From Albophoma yamanashiensis (Eukaryota; Ascomycota; Sordariomycetes; Hypocreales; Ophiocordycipitaceae), in the NCBI GenBank assembly GCA_001600555.1, contig BCKH01000005.1, positions 3,262,333 to 3,326,332 of the forward strand: a stretch of DNA of 64,000 nt, read 5' to 3'. This document shows, piece after piece, positions 23,095 through 33,836 of the stretch (position 1 is its first letter; each line of letters begins with the position of its first letter). The position numbers and the translations under genes were made by a program. The notes under the pieces are model-generated. The model had not been told where the DNA came from, ran no database searches, and worked only from the letters and a program-made list of their open reading frames with translations.

Positions 23095-23148
23095 TTACCC
23101 TATACTTTGGGTGTTCTTACCCCATAGCAAGCCATCTTTTACCCTATA
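23095..23148. repeat. Three TTACCCYATA elements at 22-bp spacing
   Basis: TTACCCTATA, TTACCCCATA and TTACCCTATA begin at 23095, 23117 and 23139. The 12-bp spacers differ from each other, so this is a phased motif array and not a simple tandem duplication. It could be a binding-site array; no function is known. Confidence 0.6.
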
Positions 23149-23439
23149 ACAACGTAATCTGGCACATCAAGCTTCCCAACGCGGCAATGGCATCGACGAC
23201 GCCTGCCGCGCCTGCAGGGGTCCCCGTACGATGGCGAGTACGTACCGCCCGCGCCCCTTCCTGCTCCGCGCAGCCGGATCTGAGGCAGGCGCGCGCCCGT
23301 GATTGGGAGCAGCCTCCGTCTCTCTCACCAACCACCACCACTACCTCGTTGCTTCATCCTGCTCCATCCTGCTCGTCAAGCCTATGCCGCTGCTCCCGTT
23401 GGTCGGCGGTGCCCATCTCGCTCCCCACCGTCCCCATCA

Positions 23440-23463
23440 CCATCCATCCATCCATCCATCTCC
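23440..23463. repeat. CATC tetranucleotide microsatellite
   Basis: About six uninterrupted CATC/CCAT units in otherwise non-coding DNA. Confidence 0.8.
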
Positions 23464-24727
23464 ACGCCCTCGCCATGCTCGAATGCGACCAACGCCATCG
23501 CCGTGTTTTTATCGTCATCTCCATCGTTATCAGCAACTGCGGCGGCTGGACCACCTGTCACTAATCTCCCCAGGCCCCCCGGGGACACACCCTCCGCTTT
23601 CAGTGACCCCATACCCGCACATGCGGGCCTGGCCAGGAGACCTTCGACGCTCCTCTCCAAGAGAGGGCGATTTCGGCTCCCGAGACCATTCGTGGAATGA
23701 CCGCTAGATAACCGATCCGTCGCCCATGCAACCAGTCGTGTGTCGTCCATTTTTCACCAAGGCCTCCCGCGAGTACTGTGTACCTCGTGCCTTTCCATTG
23801 AGAATTTTGCGAGTGCTTGCGCCCAGGAAGTCTGTTCTCCAGCGCGTTCCCACAAAACGCCTCTGGGGCAAAAATCATCAATCATCATACTTGCCCAAGG
23901 CAGTCTAGTGGCTACCATGACGCGGGGGATGTGGCCAAGAACGCTGCCCTTGGGCCAAAATAGTAACCCCAGGAACGGCCCAGGAGGCAAGGGGGAGGCC
24001 GGCAAAAAAAACGTGCAAGCGAGCAAGGCTGGCCGTGGCCGGACATTCTGAGAGAAGATTCCTGCGGCACCGCCACGGCGGGATCGGTAGTGCATGAAGG
24101 GGCTGCCCGATTGCGTCGGAGACGCCCGCAGGCTCTCGTAACCAGGACTTGAAAACCGGCCTCTCGTGGAGGGATGGATTGCAGGCCGTCCATGTTCTCG
24201 AACTCGTACAATGTACAGTGCCCCACGACCGAGGCCGACGTACGATGTAGAGTCCGAAGTACACCGTACATGGTGATGCGGGCCCCACCACCGACGCAGC
24301 CTGGCGTCGCCTCAATTCTCGATCCATCTCTTCATCTCCACACCACGAGCACCTTTGAGTCCTCACTTCAAACAAAGCCGCCCTGGGGAGGCGGCTTGCG
24401 GCGGATACTTGGCCGATGTACTGGCGGTATCGCACCTCCCAACCGCCATGGCGTGGCCCGCCCCCGGCCAAGGCCAGAAACTATATCAGGTCCTTATCCG
24501 CACAGCCCGTCCCTCGCGTCCCTCCCACGATGTATTAGACCTCCTTATCAACTCCTGTCTCTGTTTACTTGTTTCAACACACGGGTGACTCAGATAGACA
24601 CTGGTTTCTCCTCTCAGCTACCATAGCCCGCTGAGATTGCCTCCTCTTGGCTTCCTCCGCCGTCTCAGTGGTCAATTCCTCCATCCCTCCATCGCCCTTT
24701 CGCCCGCTCCCCATACCCTGTTTCACA

Positions 24728-25806
24728 ATGGGCTCTCTCGGCTACGAGGCAAAGCTCCCCTGGAGCAAGACTCCATGCGTCCAGAGCCCCCAGCTGTCCC
24801 GCATCGCCGGCTGGTAAGTCTCGAGGCCCTCGCCTTCCGTCGTTAAGCCGTCTAACAACGGCGTCGTGACAGCAACGTCTATCTCAAGCTCGACAACCTC
24901 CAGCCCAGCGGATCCTTCAAGTCTCGAGGCATCGGTAATCTCATGACCCGGGCGGCCGCCACTGCCACCGGAGATGTCCACTTTTACTGCTCCTCTGGCG
25001 GCAACGCAGGCCTCGCCTGTGCCACCTCTGCTGTCGCTTTGCGGAAGCCTGCCACCATTGTCATCCCCATGACCACCTCGGATCTCATGAAGAACAAGCT
25101 CCTCGATCTTGGCGTCGAAGTCCACCAGACAGGCAAGAACCTGGCCGCCGCCGACGAGTATCTGCGAACAGAGCTTCTCGCCAAGGACCCAAACGGCGTC
25201 TACGTCCCTCCTTTCGACCACCCCCACGTGTGGGACGGCGCTTCCTCCCTCGTACCAGAGCTGAGGGACCAGATGGACGTCCCAATGGACGCCATCGTTT
25301 GCAGCGTTGGAGGCGGTGGCCTCTTCAACGGCTTGATGCAGGGCATTGAGAGCTTCCCCTGGTCCGGCTCGAAGCCCGAGGTCGTCTGCGTCGAGACGGC
25401 AGGCGCCGACAGCCTCAACGCTTCGATCCGCGCCAACGAGCACATCACTCTCCCCGAGATCACCTCGATCGCCACTTCCCTGGGCTGCTCCCGCGTGTCG
25501 GCCGAGACGTGGAAGTGGGCTCAGTACCCCAACACGCACAGCCTGGTGGTCTCCGACGCTGATGCCGCCATCAGCTGCGTCCGCTTCGCCGACGACGCCC
25601 GCCATCTCGTCGAGGTCTCCTGCGGAGCCGCGCTAGCCACAGTCTACCGGGGCGACCTACGAGAGCACCTTGGCCGAGGGCTGACTGACGACGAGTGGGC
25701 TCAGAAGAACATCGTACTCATCGTCTGCGGTGGCTCTGGTGTGACCCTGGGCATCCTTGACCAGTACCGGAATGAGTATGGACACCAGACGGCCATCAAG
25801 GTCTAA
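24728..25806 (+). CDS. L-serine/threonine dehydratase (PLP-dependent)
   Basis: Two exons (24728-24813 and 24873-25806, a 59-bp intron splitting a Cys codon) give 339 residues, normal for fungal catabolic serine dehydratases. Fold-type II PLP enzyme features are visible. PSGSFKSRG carries the Schiff-base lysine at about residue 53, SSGGNAGLA is the substrate/PLP loop, and the glycine-rich phosphate-binding loop SVGGGGLFNG lies at about residue 182. There is no C-terminal ACT regulatory domain, so it is not the biosynthetic threonine deaminase. By family it converts serine (and threonine) to pyruvate (and 2-oxobutyrate) plus ammonia in the cytosol. The lone gene context gives no pathway clue. 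Confidence 0.92.
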
Positions 25807-27049
25807 CAACATGGGAGATCCACCTTTTGATTTACGAGCGGCTGTCTTTCATGCGCGGCATTTGGCATTTCTTCTGCACTTTGAATAAGAGCTTAATGAG
25901 AAGAATTACGAGACGGGATTCTCGGACGTGTTCCATGATGCCTTAACCTGCCGGCTGCCGAGACGGCGCATCCCCCCACATGATGCTGTGCCACGCAACT
26001 TCCTGCACCAGGCTTCAGAGGACCGCCGCGGCGAACTCTCGGATCAGAAATTCGCATCTGATAGCGCTGGCAGCTCGTTTATTGGCTCCGTTCCGACAGG
26101 TCGGCCTCGATCACATTGCGGCGACAATGGGCTCGCCGGAGATCGGATGCGCCGCAGCATTCGGGACAGAACGGAGCACGCCAAAGGAGGGGAAACCATA
26201 CAAATGACCAATTTTCAGAGCGACATTGACTTTACGGGAGGCGTTGAATACTGGCGTTTATTTTTGGGAACAAAAGCGGCAATGAAAGCATGTGGCGTTC
26301 CCGTATGTTGGGCTCTGGTCGTGGCATGTGCTGTGGAGGAATCTCTCACATGAGGCACGATGTGCGAGGGAGACTCGAGACACTAGACTAATTAGAAGAA
26401 GCCTAGAAATGAAATAAGATACAGGTACATCTTGTCTACTTTTCCCGGAAGAGCAGAGCTCTTTTCTTCTCCATCGATCTGCTTCAGGCCGCGGTCGACC
26501 CCACGGGGAAGCTTGGAGCTAGGCGGGCGGCTTCCGGGCTCTCCCACGAGCTGGGGATCGGAGAAGCGATCTCGTGACCATAACCACTCGCGCTCGTAGA
26601 CGGGGCTGAGATAAAAGGGACAAGCCGCTGCACATGAGGTACATGTGTTGGACCGTGGATGCGGGAGCGCGGTGGCGGGTGCGCTCGCCGCGGTCCGCGT
26701 CGACGGCCCCACGGGGTGCTGCTCCGATGGGCGGCTACCGGCTCGGCGGGAGCCGGCTGCATGCTGAGCCACGGCGACGACGAGGGCATCGATCCGCGAG
26801 CTCCTGTCGTCGAGGAGGACGGGGTGACGGTGCTGGCCGCAGCGCCTACGGGCGGCAGCGCGTTGAGAAATTGGAACCAAGGCGTGGGCCGCCCGCGTGA
26901 CCAGCACAGGAACGAGGGCATCGCGGACCCAACGAAAGAAAGGGGGCATCAGGTCATTACTCATTACGCCCGCCGCGAGTCCCTCCCACCGCCCTCGCCC
27001 GACCGCGTCGTCCATGCGCCATCGTCCACGCGCCGTCGTCATCCCTCGG
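25807..27049. other. Convergent intergenic region (serine dehydratase / CENP-S)
   Basis: About 1.2 kb between two convergent stops. A - strand frame at 26392-27042 (216 codons) is Arg/Ala/Pro rich and has no recognisable motif, so I treat it as chance in GC-rich DNA. Nothing else is seen. Confidence 0.5.
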
Positions 27050-27602
27050 TCAGGCCGCCCTCGCCCTGCCCTTGGCGCCCCTGCCGGCGCCGCCGCCGCC
27101 GCCGCCAGCCTTGGCCTGCCGCTCCGCGACGAAGGGCTCCATCAGCTGCTGCAGGTCCGGGTTCTTGCGCGCGAGGAGCAGCACGTCGGCCGTGGTGACG
27201 GTCGCGCGGCCGGCGTGGTGCGAGAAGCTCTCGAGGTCGATGGCGACGTTCTCTGTGCGTGTTGTCAGGCGTTGGCTGTGCGGTCCTGGATTCGCTCTGC
27301 GCTTCTCTCCGCCCCGCGCAGGAGCGAGACGGCGGGGGGGAGAGCGGGGAGAAGGGGAGGAGGGGAGGGCGGCGCACCGATCTGTGTCCAGACGAGCTCC
27401 GTCAGGGCGCCGATGAACTGCGGCGTGGCGTTGATGTTGCGCCGCATGCTCTCCTCGTCGACGATCTGCCCGATGGCGAACCACAGGGCCGACTTGAGGC
27501 GCTGCCGTCTGTTTGTCAGCGCGCGTGCGTCATTGTTGCCGGGGCGTGCCCGTGGGTGCGGTGCGGTACCTCTCGGTCCTCCTCGCTCGTCGTGTCTGCC
27601 AT
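27050..27602 (-). CDS. MHF1: CENP-S / MHF1 histone-fold protein
   Basis: Three exons (27602-27570, 27501-27378, 27252-27050) give 119 residues. The spliced N-terminus MADTTSEEDRERLKSALWFAIGQIVDEE is a CENP-S hallmark. It is followed by the histone fold with FIGALTELVWTQIENVAIDLESFSHHAGR and TVTTADVLLLARKNPDL. The tail is short, Gly-rich and then basic. The family partners with MHF2/CENP-X. The complex binds branched DNA with the FANCM/Mph1 helicase in replication-fork repair and is also part of the CENP-T-W-S-X kinetochore complex. The first exon is only 33 nt; the acceptor ending GGCAG was chosen because it alone keeps the RERLKSALW frame. Confidence 0.9.
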
Positions 27603-27961
27603 TGAGGGCGAGATGACGGTGTCGGCCGAGCTGAAATGGTGAGTGAGTGAGTGGGTGAGGTGTGGGTGAGTGAGTGAGTGAGTCGCGCTTCATTGTACGC
27701 GTCGTGGGGCAGCGGGCGGGGCACCACTTTAAGACTCCAGTGGTAACGTCAACTTCCAACTACACACTCCATCGGAGCTTCACATTCATCTTTCTCCGTT
27801 TCAATGAGCCCTCGGGGACGCTGAAAGTATTTACTTTCTCTTATTTTACTATCTAACCGGGTTATAAAGTCCCACGTGTCGACTTCATCACGTCGTGACA
27901 ATCCACGCTCGCTCTACTTGTATACCCTCCCAACCCCTATATACACACGGCGAGGACCCAT
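27603..27961. promoter_or_regulatory. CENP-S upstream region with GTGA repeat
   Basis: 359 bp between the CENP-S start and the stop of the WSC peroxidase, both on the - strand. It contains a GTGAGTGAG-type repeat (27639-27683) just upstream of the CENP-S ATG, then AT-richer sequence with a possible peroxidase 3' UTR. Confidence 0.5.
27639..27683. repeat. GTGA/GAGT tetranucleotide repeat
   Basis: Two blocks of GAGT units, interrupted by GGGTGAGGTGTG, sit immediately upstream of the CENP-S start codon. Confidence 0.75.
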
Positions 27962-30787
27962 CTACACCTGGGCGAGGTTCCGTCTCCGCGCCTTCGGCGG
28001 CGTCGCGGGCGTCGCGGGCGTCGTCGCAGGCGGAGGAGGCGGAGGCGGCGGGGGGACGACCTCCTTCTTCGTGTACACGGACAGCCTGTTCCCGGCGCCG
28101 CAGTACTCGAGCGAGCTGCCGCCGCACAGCATCCCGCACTCCTTCTGCGGCGCGACGGCGCTCGACGCGTCCAGCTTGTTCCCGCAGTAGCACTCGCGCC
28201 CGTACTCGGTGCCGAAGTACTTGTAGTCCTTGCAGAAGGCCGCGCACTCGGCGTTGGTCATGGCGTCGTCGGCCGTCGTCTTGTCCGCCAGCGCGCGCGT
28301 CCCGTTGCCCTCGGTCTGGCAGCCGACCAGCACGTAGTCGCCCACGGCCGCCGGCTGCTCGGGCAGGCCGCCCGTGGCGTTGGGGTTCATGTACAGCTCG
28401 AGGCGGTTGCTGGCGCCGCAGTACTGGTAGCGGTCGCCGCCGCAGGGCATGCTGCAGTCCGCCAGGGCCGCCTTGGCGCTGGTCTCGGAGACGAAGCTGC
28501 CGCAGTAGCACTCGTCGCCGTACTCGGTCCCGAAGTACTTGTAGTCCTTGCAGAAGGCGCCGCACGCGTCGTTGGTCATGTTGGCGGCCGTCGTCGCCTT
28601 CTGCCCGAGCGCGCGAACGCCGTTGCCCTCGCTCCAGCAGCCCACGAGCGTGTAGGGCGAGACGGTGGGCTTGTGGATGAGCGTGGCCGTCGGCGTCGGC
28701 GTCGCGGGCGCGCTGGTCGTCGAGTAGAGCTCGATGCGGTTGCCGGCGCCGCAGTACTCGCTGGAGTCGCCGCCGCAGGCCATGTTGCAGTCGGCTATGG
28801 GTGCGGCTCCGCTGCTCGCCGCCAGGGTGTTGCCGCAGTAGCCTATCTTCAGTCAGCCGAGTGCCTTTCCAGAAAGGCAATCCATGAGAAACTCACATTC
28901 GCGACCGTACTCGGTGCCCCAGTAAACGTAGGCACTGCAGTAGCTCATGCACTTCTCCAGCGTCATCGTGTCGTTGGCAAAGGAGATTCCGTCCAGGGCG
29001 CGGGCGTTCTTGCCCTCAGTCCAGCAAGACACCATCGTGTAGCCGCCGACGGCAGCACGGTGATGCAGCGTAGCCGTGGGGCCCGCCGACGAGGTTGTCA
29101 CCGTCGAGCTGGTGACTGGCCCGGTAGGTCCCGTCGCCGATGTCGTAGTTGTGCCGACGGGCGGAGGGTCGGCCGCATCGCACGCCGCAGGGGTGTCGAA
29201 CGCCTGGCACGTACCGCCGACGCCAGCGAGGCTCTTGAAGCCGTCTGTCTGGGTGCCGGCCGTGACGTCGACGTGTGACTCGTACACCAAGCCGCCGTTG
29301 ACGGTGTAGTCCGAGGTGAAGAGTGTGTACTTGCCGACGCAGGCACCCTTCTTGAGGTCGATTGTCGAGTTGCTCAGCTGCGGCACGGGGCTGTTGGTCT
29401 GGGGAGTCTTGAACCAGATGGTTGCCTTGGCTCCCTTGCTCACGACATCGTTGCGAACGGCCGCGGCCAGCGTGACGGCACCGTTGTTGCCGGTCACGCA
29501 GCTCTGCGGGCTCTGAAACACGATGTCGTCCTGCAGAGAATACGCCTTGCCGTTGTTGTCGTACACCTTGCTCGTGCCGTCGGCGTTGTTGACGGTGACG
29601 GTGAAGGACGAGATGCCCGAGGCGGCTGGGATTGTCGCCTGGAGGGGGTAAAAGGCGAACGAGTCGTCGAAGCCCTGACTGACGCCCTGGACGGTGCTGG
29701 TAATGGTGCAAGAGCTGGAGCCGCAGTCGGCAACGCCGTTGCGGTTCTTGTACGTGAGGCTGACGCTCTTGATGCCGTCTTTGGGCAGGCCCGTGGTCTT
29801 GACACGGATGAAGCCCGTGAGGGAGAGTGCGGTGCCGCCGTTGACCAGGGTGAGCTGGAGGTTGACTGGCTTGACAGTGTAGGGGACGATGGGATCCGAC
29901 AGAGTAACGCCTGGCGGCACAGCGTTGATCATCTTCTGCAAAACCACCTTGCAGACGTTCTGGAACGTGGCCGCGTCCGCAAGGGCTGAAATGGTCTTGT
30001 TGCCGTCCGAGTTGAAGACCTTGAAATCGGAGTTCTTGCTGATCTTGACCGACGGCCCAACGACGAGCGGGTTCGTGGTGTTGCCCGCGAGATACTCGGT
30101 GACGACCTTGTTGTCGAAGACGGCGACGCTCGAATCGAGCCCGACCTCGCCATTCGTGACGCCAACCGGAGGCATCAGATCCGGGAACTCGTCTTGGTGG
30201 ACACCGCCGAGGGTGTGACCGCAGGCCGTGACCTGGATCATCTCCTCGTTGGTGAAGCCCATGCGTTCGAACTGCTGCTGGAACGTGACGACGGAGTTCT
30301 GGGGCTGGGGCACGCCGGTGTTGCCCGCCGCCGTGGCGTCTATGCGGCCAGCAGAGAACGGCACGACGGGTCCGCCGCAGGACCGAACGGACATGTACAC
30401 GCCCAGGGCGAGGAGGTCCGACAGGCTAGACCTGGGGGACATGTAAGGGGCCATGAACATGAGCGTCGTCTTGTGGCCGGGTCCCGTATTCTCGCCGTTG
30501 TCCAGCTCGTACTGCAGCGAGGCGTCGAGGCCGCCGGTGTGGAAGAAGGTGTTGCGCGTGGACATGTCGTGGAACGGAGCCCGGAGCCACTCGGCAGCAT
30601 TCTGTCTGCCAGGACCGGAGGCTTCGTTGGTGCACGGGCTCACCGTGTCGGCGAACTTGCGGGAGCGGAACGAGAAGAGCTGGTACATGATCTCCTCAAG
30701 CTCGTCGACGTTGGACGGCCAGGTCGGATCGGCCAGCGCATGGCCAGCCAGGCCCATGAAGGCCAGAAGCACCGAGGAGCACCGCAT
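27962..30787 (-). CDS. Secreted heme peroxidase with three C-terminal WSC domains
   Basis: Two exons (30787-28897, 28842-27962) give 923 residues. A signal peptide (about residues 1-19, ending ALA-DP) precedes a plant/fungal-type peroxidase domain. The distal Arg-His motif LRAPFHDM (about residues 68-75) and proximal heme His in TACGHTLGG (about residue 188) are intact. After a beta-rich middle region and a Thr/Ser/Pro linker come three Cys-rich WSC domains (about 580-670, 690-775, 796-885). Each has the CW/CQ..EG, ECYCG and CGG..YCGA pattern. The tail has nine consecutive prolines and a basic end. WSC domains bind polysaccharide, so the enzyme is probably anchored to cell wall or plant polymer while oxidising phenolics. 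The 54-bp intron cuts inside WSC1. The heme domain should be functional by motif; the substrate is unknown. Confidence 0.88.
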
Positions 30788-33104
30788 TCTGATGGCGACA
30801 GCGCGGAGTCTTCTCTCGCTCGATTACCCTTTCTCCGCAAGGAGCAGATGGCAGCGCTTTCTTACGGGAGCATCCAATGGCGATGTCGGCAACGAATATC
30901 GTCAAGAGCGAGCGCTCACCAGGTACGAACCTCTCGTCACAGTCGCGAGCGGATGGAACGAAGAACCCATCCAAGACGATGCACATCGAGGACACACCGG
31001 GGATTTATCGTAAGGGCAAAACGGAGATCGGACCACGCAACCAAGGCGGGCGCGAGGCCCGGACGAGCTGCATATCGCTGATGACCCAGCCGCACGCTTG
31101 CCCCGAGGCACGGCATCGCGTCCTCGCCCGCTCATGACCCTGGCGCAGGCAGATGCCGCCAAGCTGTCAAGGGTCCAGGCTATCGCCCAACCGATGCCTG
31201 GCCGGGCCGGGCTTTTGCGGTTGCACCGGAGGCATTAAACCTGTGCCTTGTCTCGTGGACGAGCGGAGGCATGGATAGGGTAACGGTTGTGCGCTGGCGC
31301 TTCGTATTTTTGGCAAACGATCGCCCTATTCGCAGCATCGCCAGGGGCAATTTTCTGCATGGGTCGACAGCGCTGACCTTGCATTGGCTGCACGGCGGGT
31401 GTGGAGGATGCTCAGCTGCATCCCCAGAACTTCTGCTCTTGGTCTTTCCAGGTCAATTTTGCAAAGCTGGATGCTGGTAGCGAAGTTGCATTTTGCATCT
31501 TCTCTCTTTGCCCCGCGACCTTCCTGACGAGATTCGCAGCACCCTCCAGTGCCTGTGTGGATTGCATTGCATTGCATGCCCGTAGCCTCGTAGAGATTGC
31601 GCGTCAATAGTCGCTTCGGGCCGCATCCGCAGCTCCGTCGCCAACACCTGCCGCCAAGCTTTAAGCAAAATGGGGAAGCTCGCCAAGCTGCGGCGCGAAA
31701 ACCCACGATGGTCCACCGACATCTAGGCTCGGTCCGCCGGAGTCTCGCGGCTGGGGCCGCTTGTAGATGACCCAGGCTCGGCGTCACGGGCTTGCCGTTC
31801 GAGGGTGCCGTTGTATCTGGCCGTGGATTCGTAGCTCGGGCGGTGCGGCGACGCGATTTCAACGCACAGCTCACGGCCTTCTGGAGGATTTGGTAATTAC
31901 CGCTTCGCTCATGGCGGCCCGACTGCTCCAGGATTGACAGTCCCAGAAACATTGTTGGTCAAGGGTGGACATGGGAGTCGGCAGCCAACTTGTCGGCCCC
32001 ATTGGCAGTGTCGAAGTCACCCCCGTAGTCCGGCCCTCATCTTCGTTGCTCTCAACTTTCCATCCCAGATCAGTTTCTGCTGAAGAGATTGCTTGCTCGC
32101 CCAGCCCAGAGCCGACATGTCGACCACGCCGTATTCGGGCAATCACGCACGCCGCAATTGATGTCCTGCAGCTCAGCCGCCGATACGAAGGCAGCCAAGT
32201 CACGGCGTCCTGGCCGGCTCACGCTGCCGAGCTCCACCAGGGGCGACCACGAGATGCGTGGCGCGGTTGTCATGTTGCACGGCAATCGTTCTCGACTTTC
32301 GCGGGGCAAAGCAGGCGGCAACGCGACACCATGTCCGCCGACGCCGCCGCCGCCGCCGTCGGTTCTTTGCGTTCCTGGACCCATTCCTTCGCGTCAGGCA
32401 AGATGTCGAAAGAGATGGGAGGCTAGCGAAAGCGGCCTGTTCCTCACGGACCCCTGGCCGGCGGGCCGGGCTTGGACCCTGTCCTTCTGCAACGGCGACG
32501 GTGAGGCGTGGGCGTTCCAGCTGTTCCCCTTGAAGACTGTAACATGCGCGCATTTGCAGGCAATCGAGCAGGTTCCCTTTCCCGTCGCTGATTTTCAGCT
32601 CGTCCCCCACTCGTTCGACGAGGTCCCGCGTGGTGGAAGGGTTCAATGTCTCGCGTCGAACACTGGGGCCTCGGCGACTTCCGGTCGTGCGTCAAGCCAG
32701 GATCGTTGTCTTGATCGAGCCGCTCCCTTTCCGAGACAATGCCCTGCTGCGTGGCACTCGCACGTTATGCTGGCTGAGAGTGTAACTTCCAAGATTGCCT
32801 GAGGTGTCTCGTCCCACGTGCCGCAGGTACCGGACAGTACCGGAACTGCTTCACGCTGCTTGTAGCGACCCAACAACCGCGCTTCCCAAAGGACAATATA
32901 TGACCTAACGAACCTCATCGCAAGAACTCTGCCTTTCCCTGGTATAAACCAGGAGGTTAAGCAGCGGATTATGGGCAAGGCGACGAACTCGGCAATAAAT
33001 ACGTTCGATACGATTGCGGTGCTGGTGAGAATGACAGCGCAGGTGATAAAGCGAACAAAAATGTGGACGTGTCTCAGACTACCTACTTTACGTTAGGTAG
33101 GCAG
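30788..33104. other. 2.3-kb intergenic region upstream of the WSC peroxidase
   Basis: This is presumed promoter for the - strand peroxidase plus uncharacterised sequence. I see no gene; the longest frames (for example 31326-31952 and 32089-32802) overlap each other on opposite strands and carry no motif. Confidence 0.5.
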
Positions 33105-33280
33105 CTAAGACCTCAGCATGGTACCCCGTGTAATTCGCTTGTTCCACTTGTATATCAAGCTCTTGGTTATTGAATCTGTTCCCGGCCATCGCTCGTCCGT
33201 CATGCAAAGAACCACCAGGTCCTCTATGAGCTTGCAAATGGCCATTGCCGTGTCCTCCTTGTCCGCCTTGCGGCCCTGCC

Positions 33281-33310
33281 TGTCGACAAGAAGAACATCG
33301 ACAAGAAGAA
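33281..33310. repeat. 15-bp tandem duplication
   Basis: Two copies of TCGACAAGAAGAACA lie head to tail (about 33281-33310). On the - strand this gives VLLVDVLLVD in the same frame as the coiled-coil segment. Confidence 0.8.
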
Positions 33311-33398
33311 CACTCCGGATAATCTGGCTATTCCAATAGCACTAGCCCGTCCTCTTGCAGTTTTTCTCTGCGATGCGCAGTAGAAGAAGATGTGCAAT

Positions 33399-33440
33399 CC
33401 GGTCCTCGAGATTTGTTACCCGGTCCTCGAGATTTGTTAC
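33399..33440. repeat. 21-bp perfect tandem duplication
   Basis: Two identical 21-bp units (33399-33419, 33420-33440). On the - strand each encodes the heptad VTNLEDR, so the duplication preserves both frame and coiled-coil phase of the MYND-associated frame. Confidence 0.85.
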
Positions 33441-33836
33441 CTCTGTGTGAGCACATCGATATACTTTCGCGGCCCATTCAAATCCTAGGATTATAGAAAT
33501 CATGCGTTCCCACATATCCGTAATGGGGGACGAGTAGCTGGCGATATGAAGTAGCCGGTCCGGCTCTACATGTAGACCGTACGAGCACGGGGAGAGAGAT
33601 ATCGTCTCGACTCACCGCAGAGACGGCCTCGTTGATTCCACAGGTAGGTAAATGGCGAGGCGATGGTTGGGCGACGGGAGAGACGCTCAGGTTGCAGTGA
33701 ACTCCTGACATAGCTGACGATGTGCCATCCAGTCCGTTTCTTGGCATTCAATGGAGCAATAGGCGGCAGATTGGCATATCTCACAGAGCACGGCGTCCGG
33801 CTCGCCACAAACAGTACACAGATAGATGGCGCTCAT

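Larger units (their letters stand above)
21515..24727. other. 3.2-kb intergenic region with short tandem repeats
   Basis: This stretch lies upstream of both flanking genes. I find no convincing gene; the longer frames (for example about 22905-23564 and 23905-24471) have shuffled, motif-free translations and overlap others on both strands. It holds a GAGATGTGAG minisatellite (21733-21806), three evenly spaced TTACCCYATA elements (23095-23148), a CATC microsatellite (23440-23463), several GTAC-rich motifs (about 24204-24270) and a pyrimidine-rich leader to the serine dehydratase (about 24625-24720). Confidence 0.5.
33105..33836 (-). pseudogene. Small MYND-type zinc-finger gene, probably decayed
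   Basis: ATG at 33836 opens a 49-codon frame (stop 33687-33689) that is almost entirely a MYND finger. CTVCGEPD starts it, then CEICQSAAYCSIECQ, then WMAHRQLC, so every zinc-ligand position is present. Past the stop, a second - strand frame reads LLHIASYSSPITDMWERM and then two VTNLEDR heptads, a coiled-coil pattern, to a TAG at about 33337. The same frame continues beyond that TAG to the stop at 33105-33107 through IRSVLLVDVLLVDRQGRK and ICKLIEDLVVLC. A GTGAGT...TGTAG pair 50 bp apart (about 33570-33620) could be an intron. I could not join finger and tail without a stop or frame change. It is either a gene with introns I misplace or a recent pseudogene. MYND fingers bind proline-rich protein partners. 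Confidence 0.45.

Noticed and set aside
23095..23148. TTACCC repeats as a possible interstitial telomere
   Set aside because: Fungal telomere repeat is TTAGGG/CCCTAA; these units are TTACCCYATA separated by unrelated spacers and are not tandem telomeric copies.
22905..23564. 219-codon + strand frame
   Set aside because: Composition is random, it spans the phased TTACCC array and the CATC microsatellite, and no splice or domain evidence supports it.
26392..27042. 216-codon - strand frame next to CENP-S
   Set aside because: Arg/Ala/Ser/Pro-rich, no recognisable motif, overlapped by equally long + strand frames; consistent with chance.
32089..32802. 237-codon + strand frame upstream of the MYND remnant
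   Set aside because: Random-looking translation and competing frames on both strands; no domain, no splice structure.
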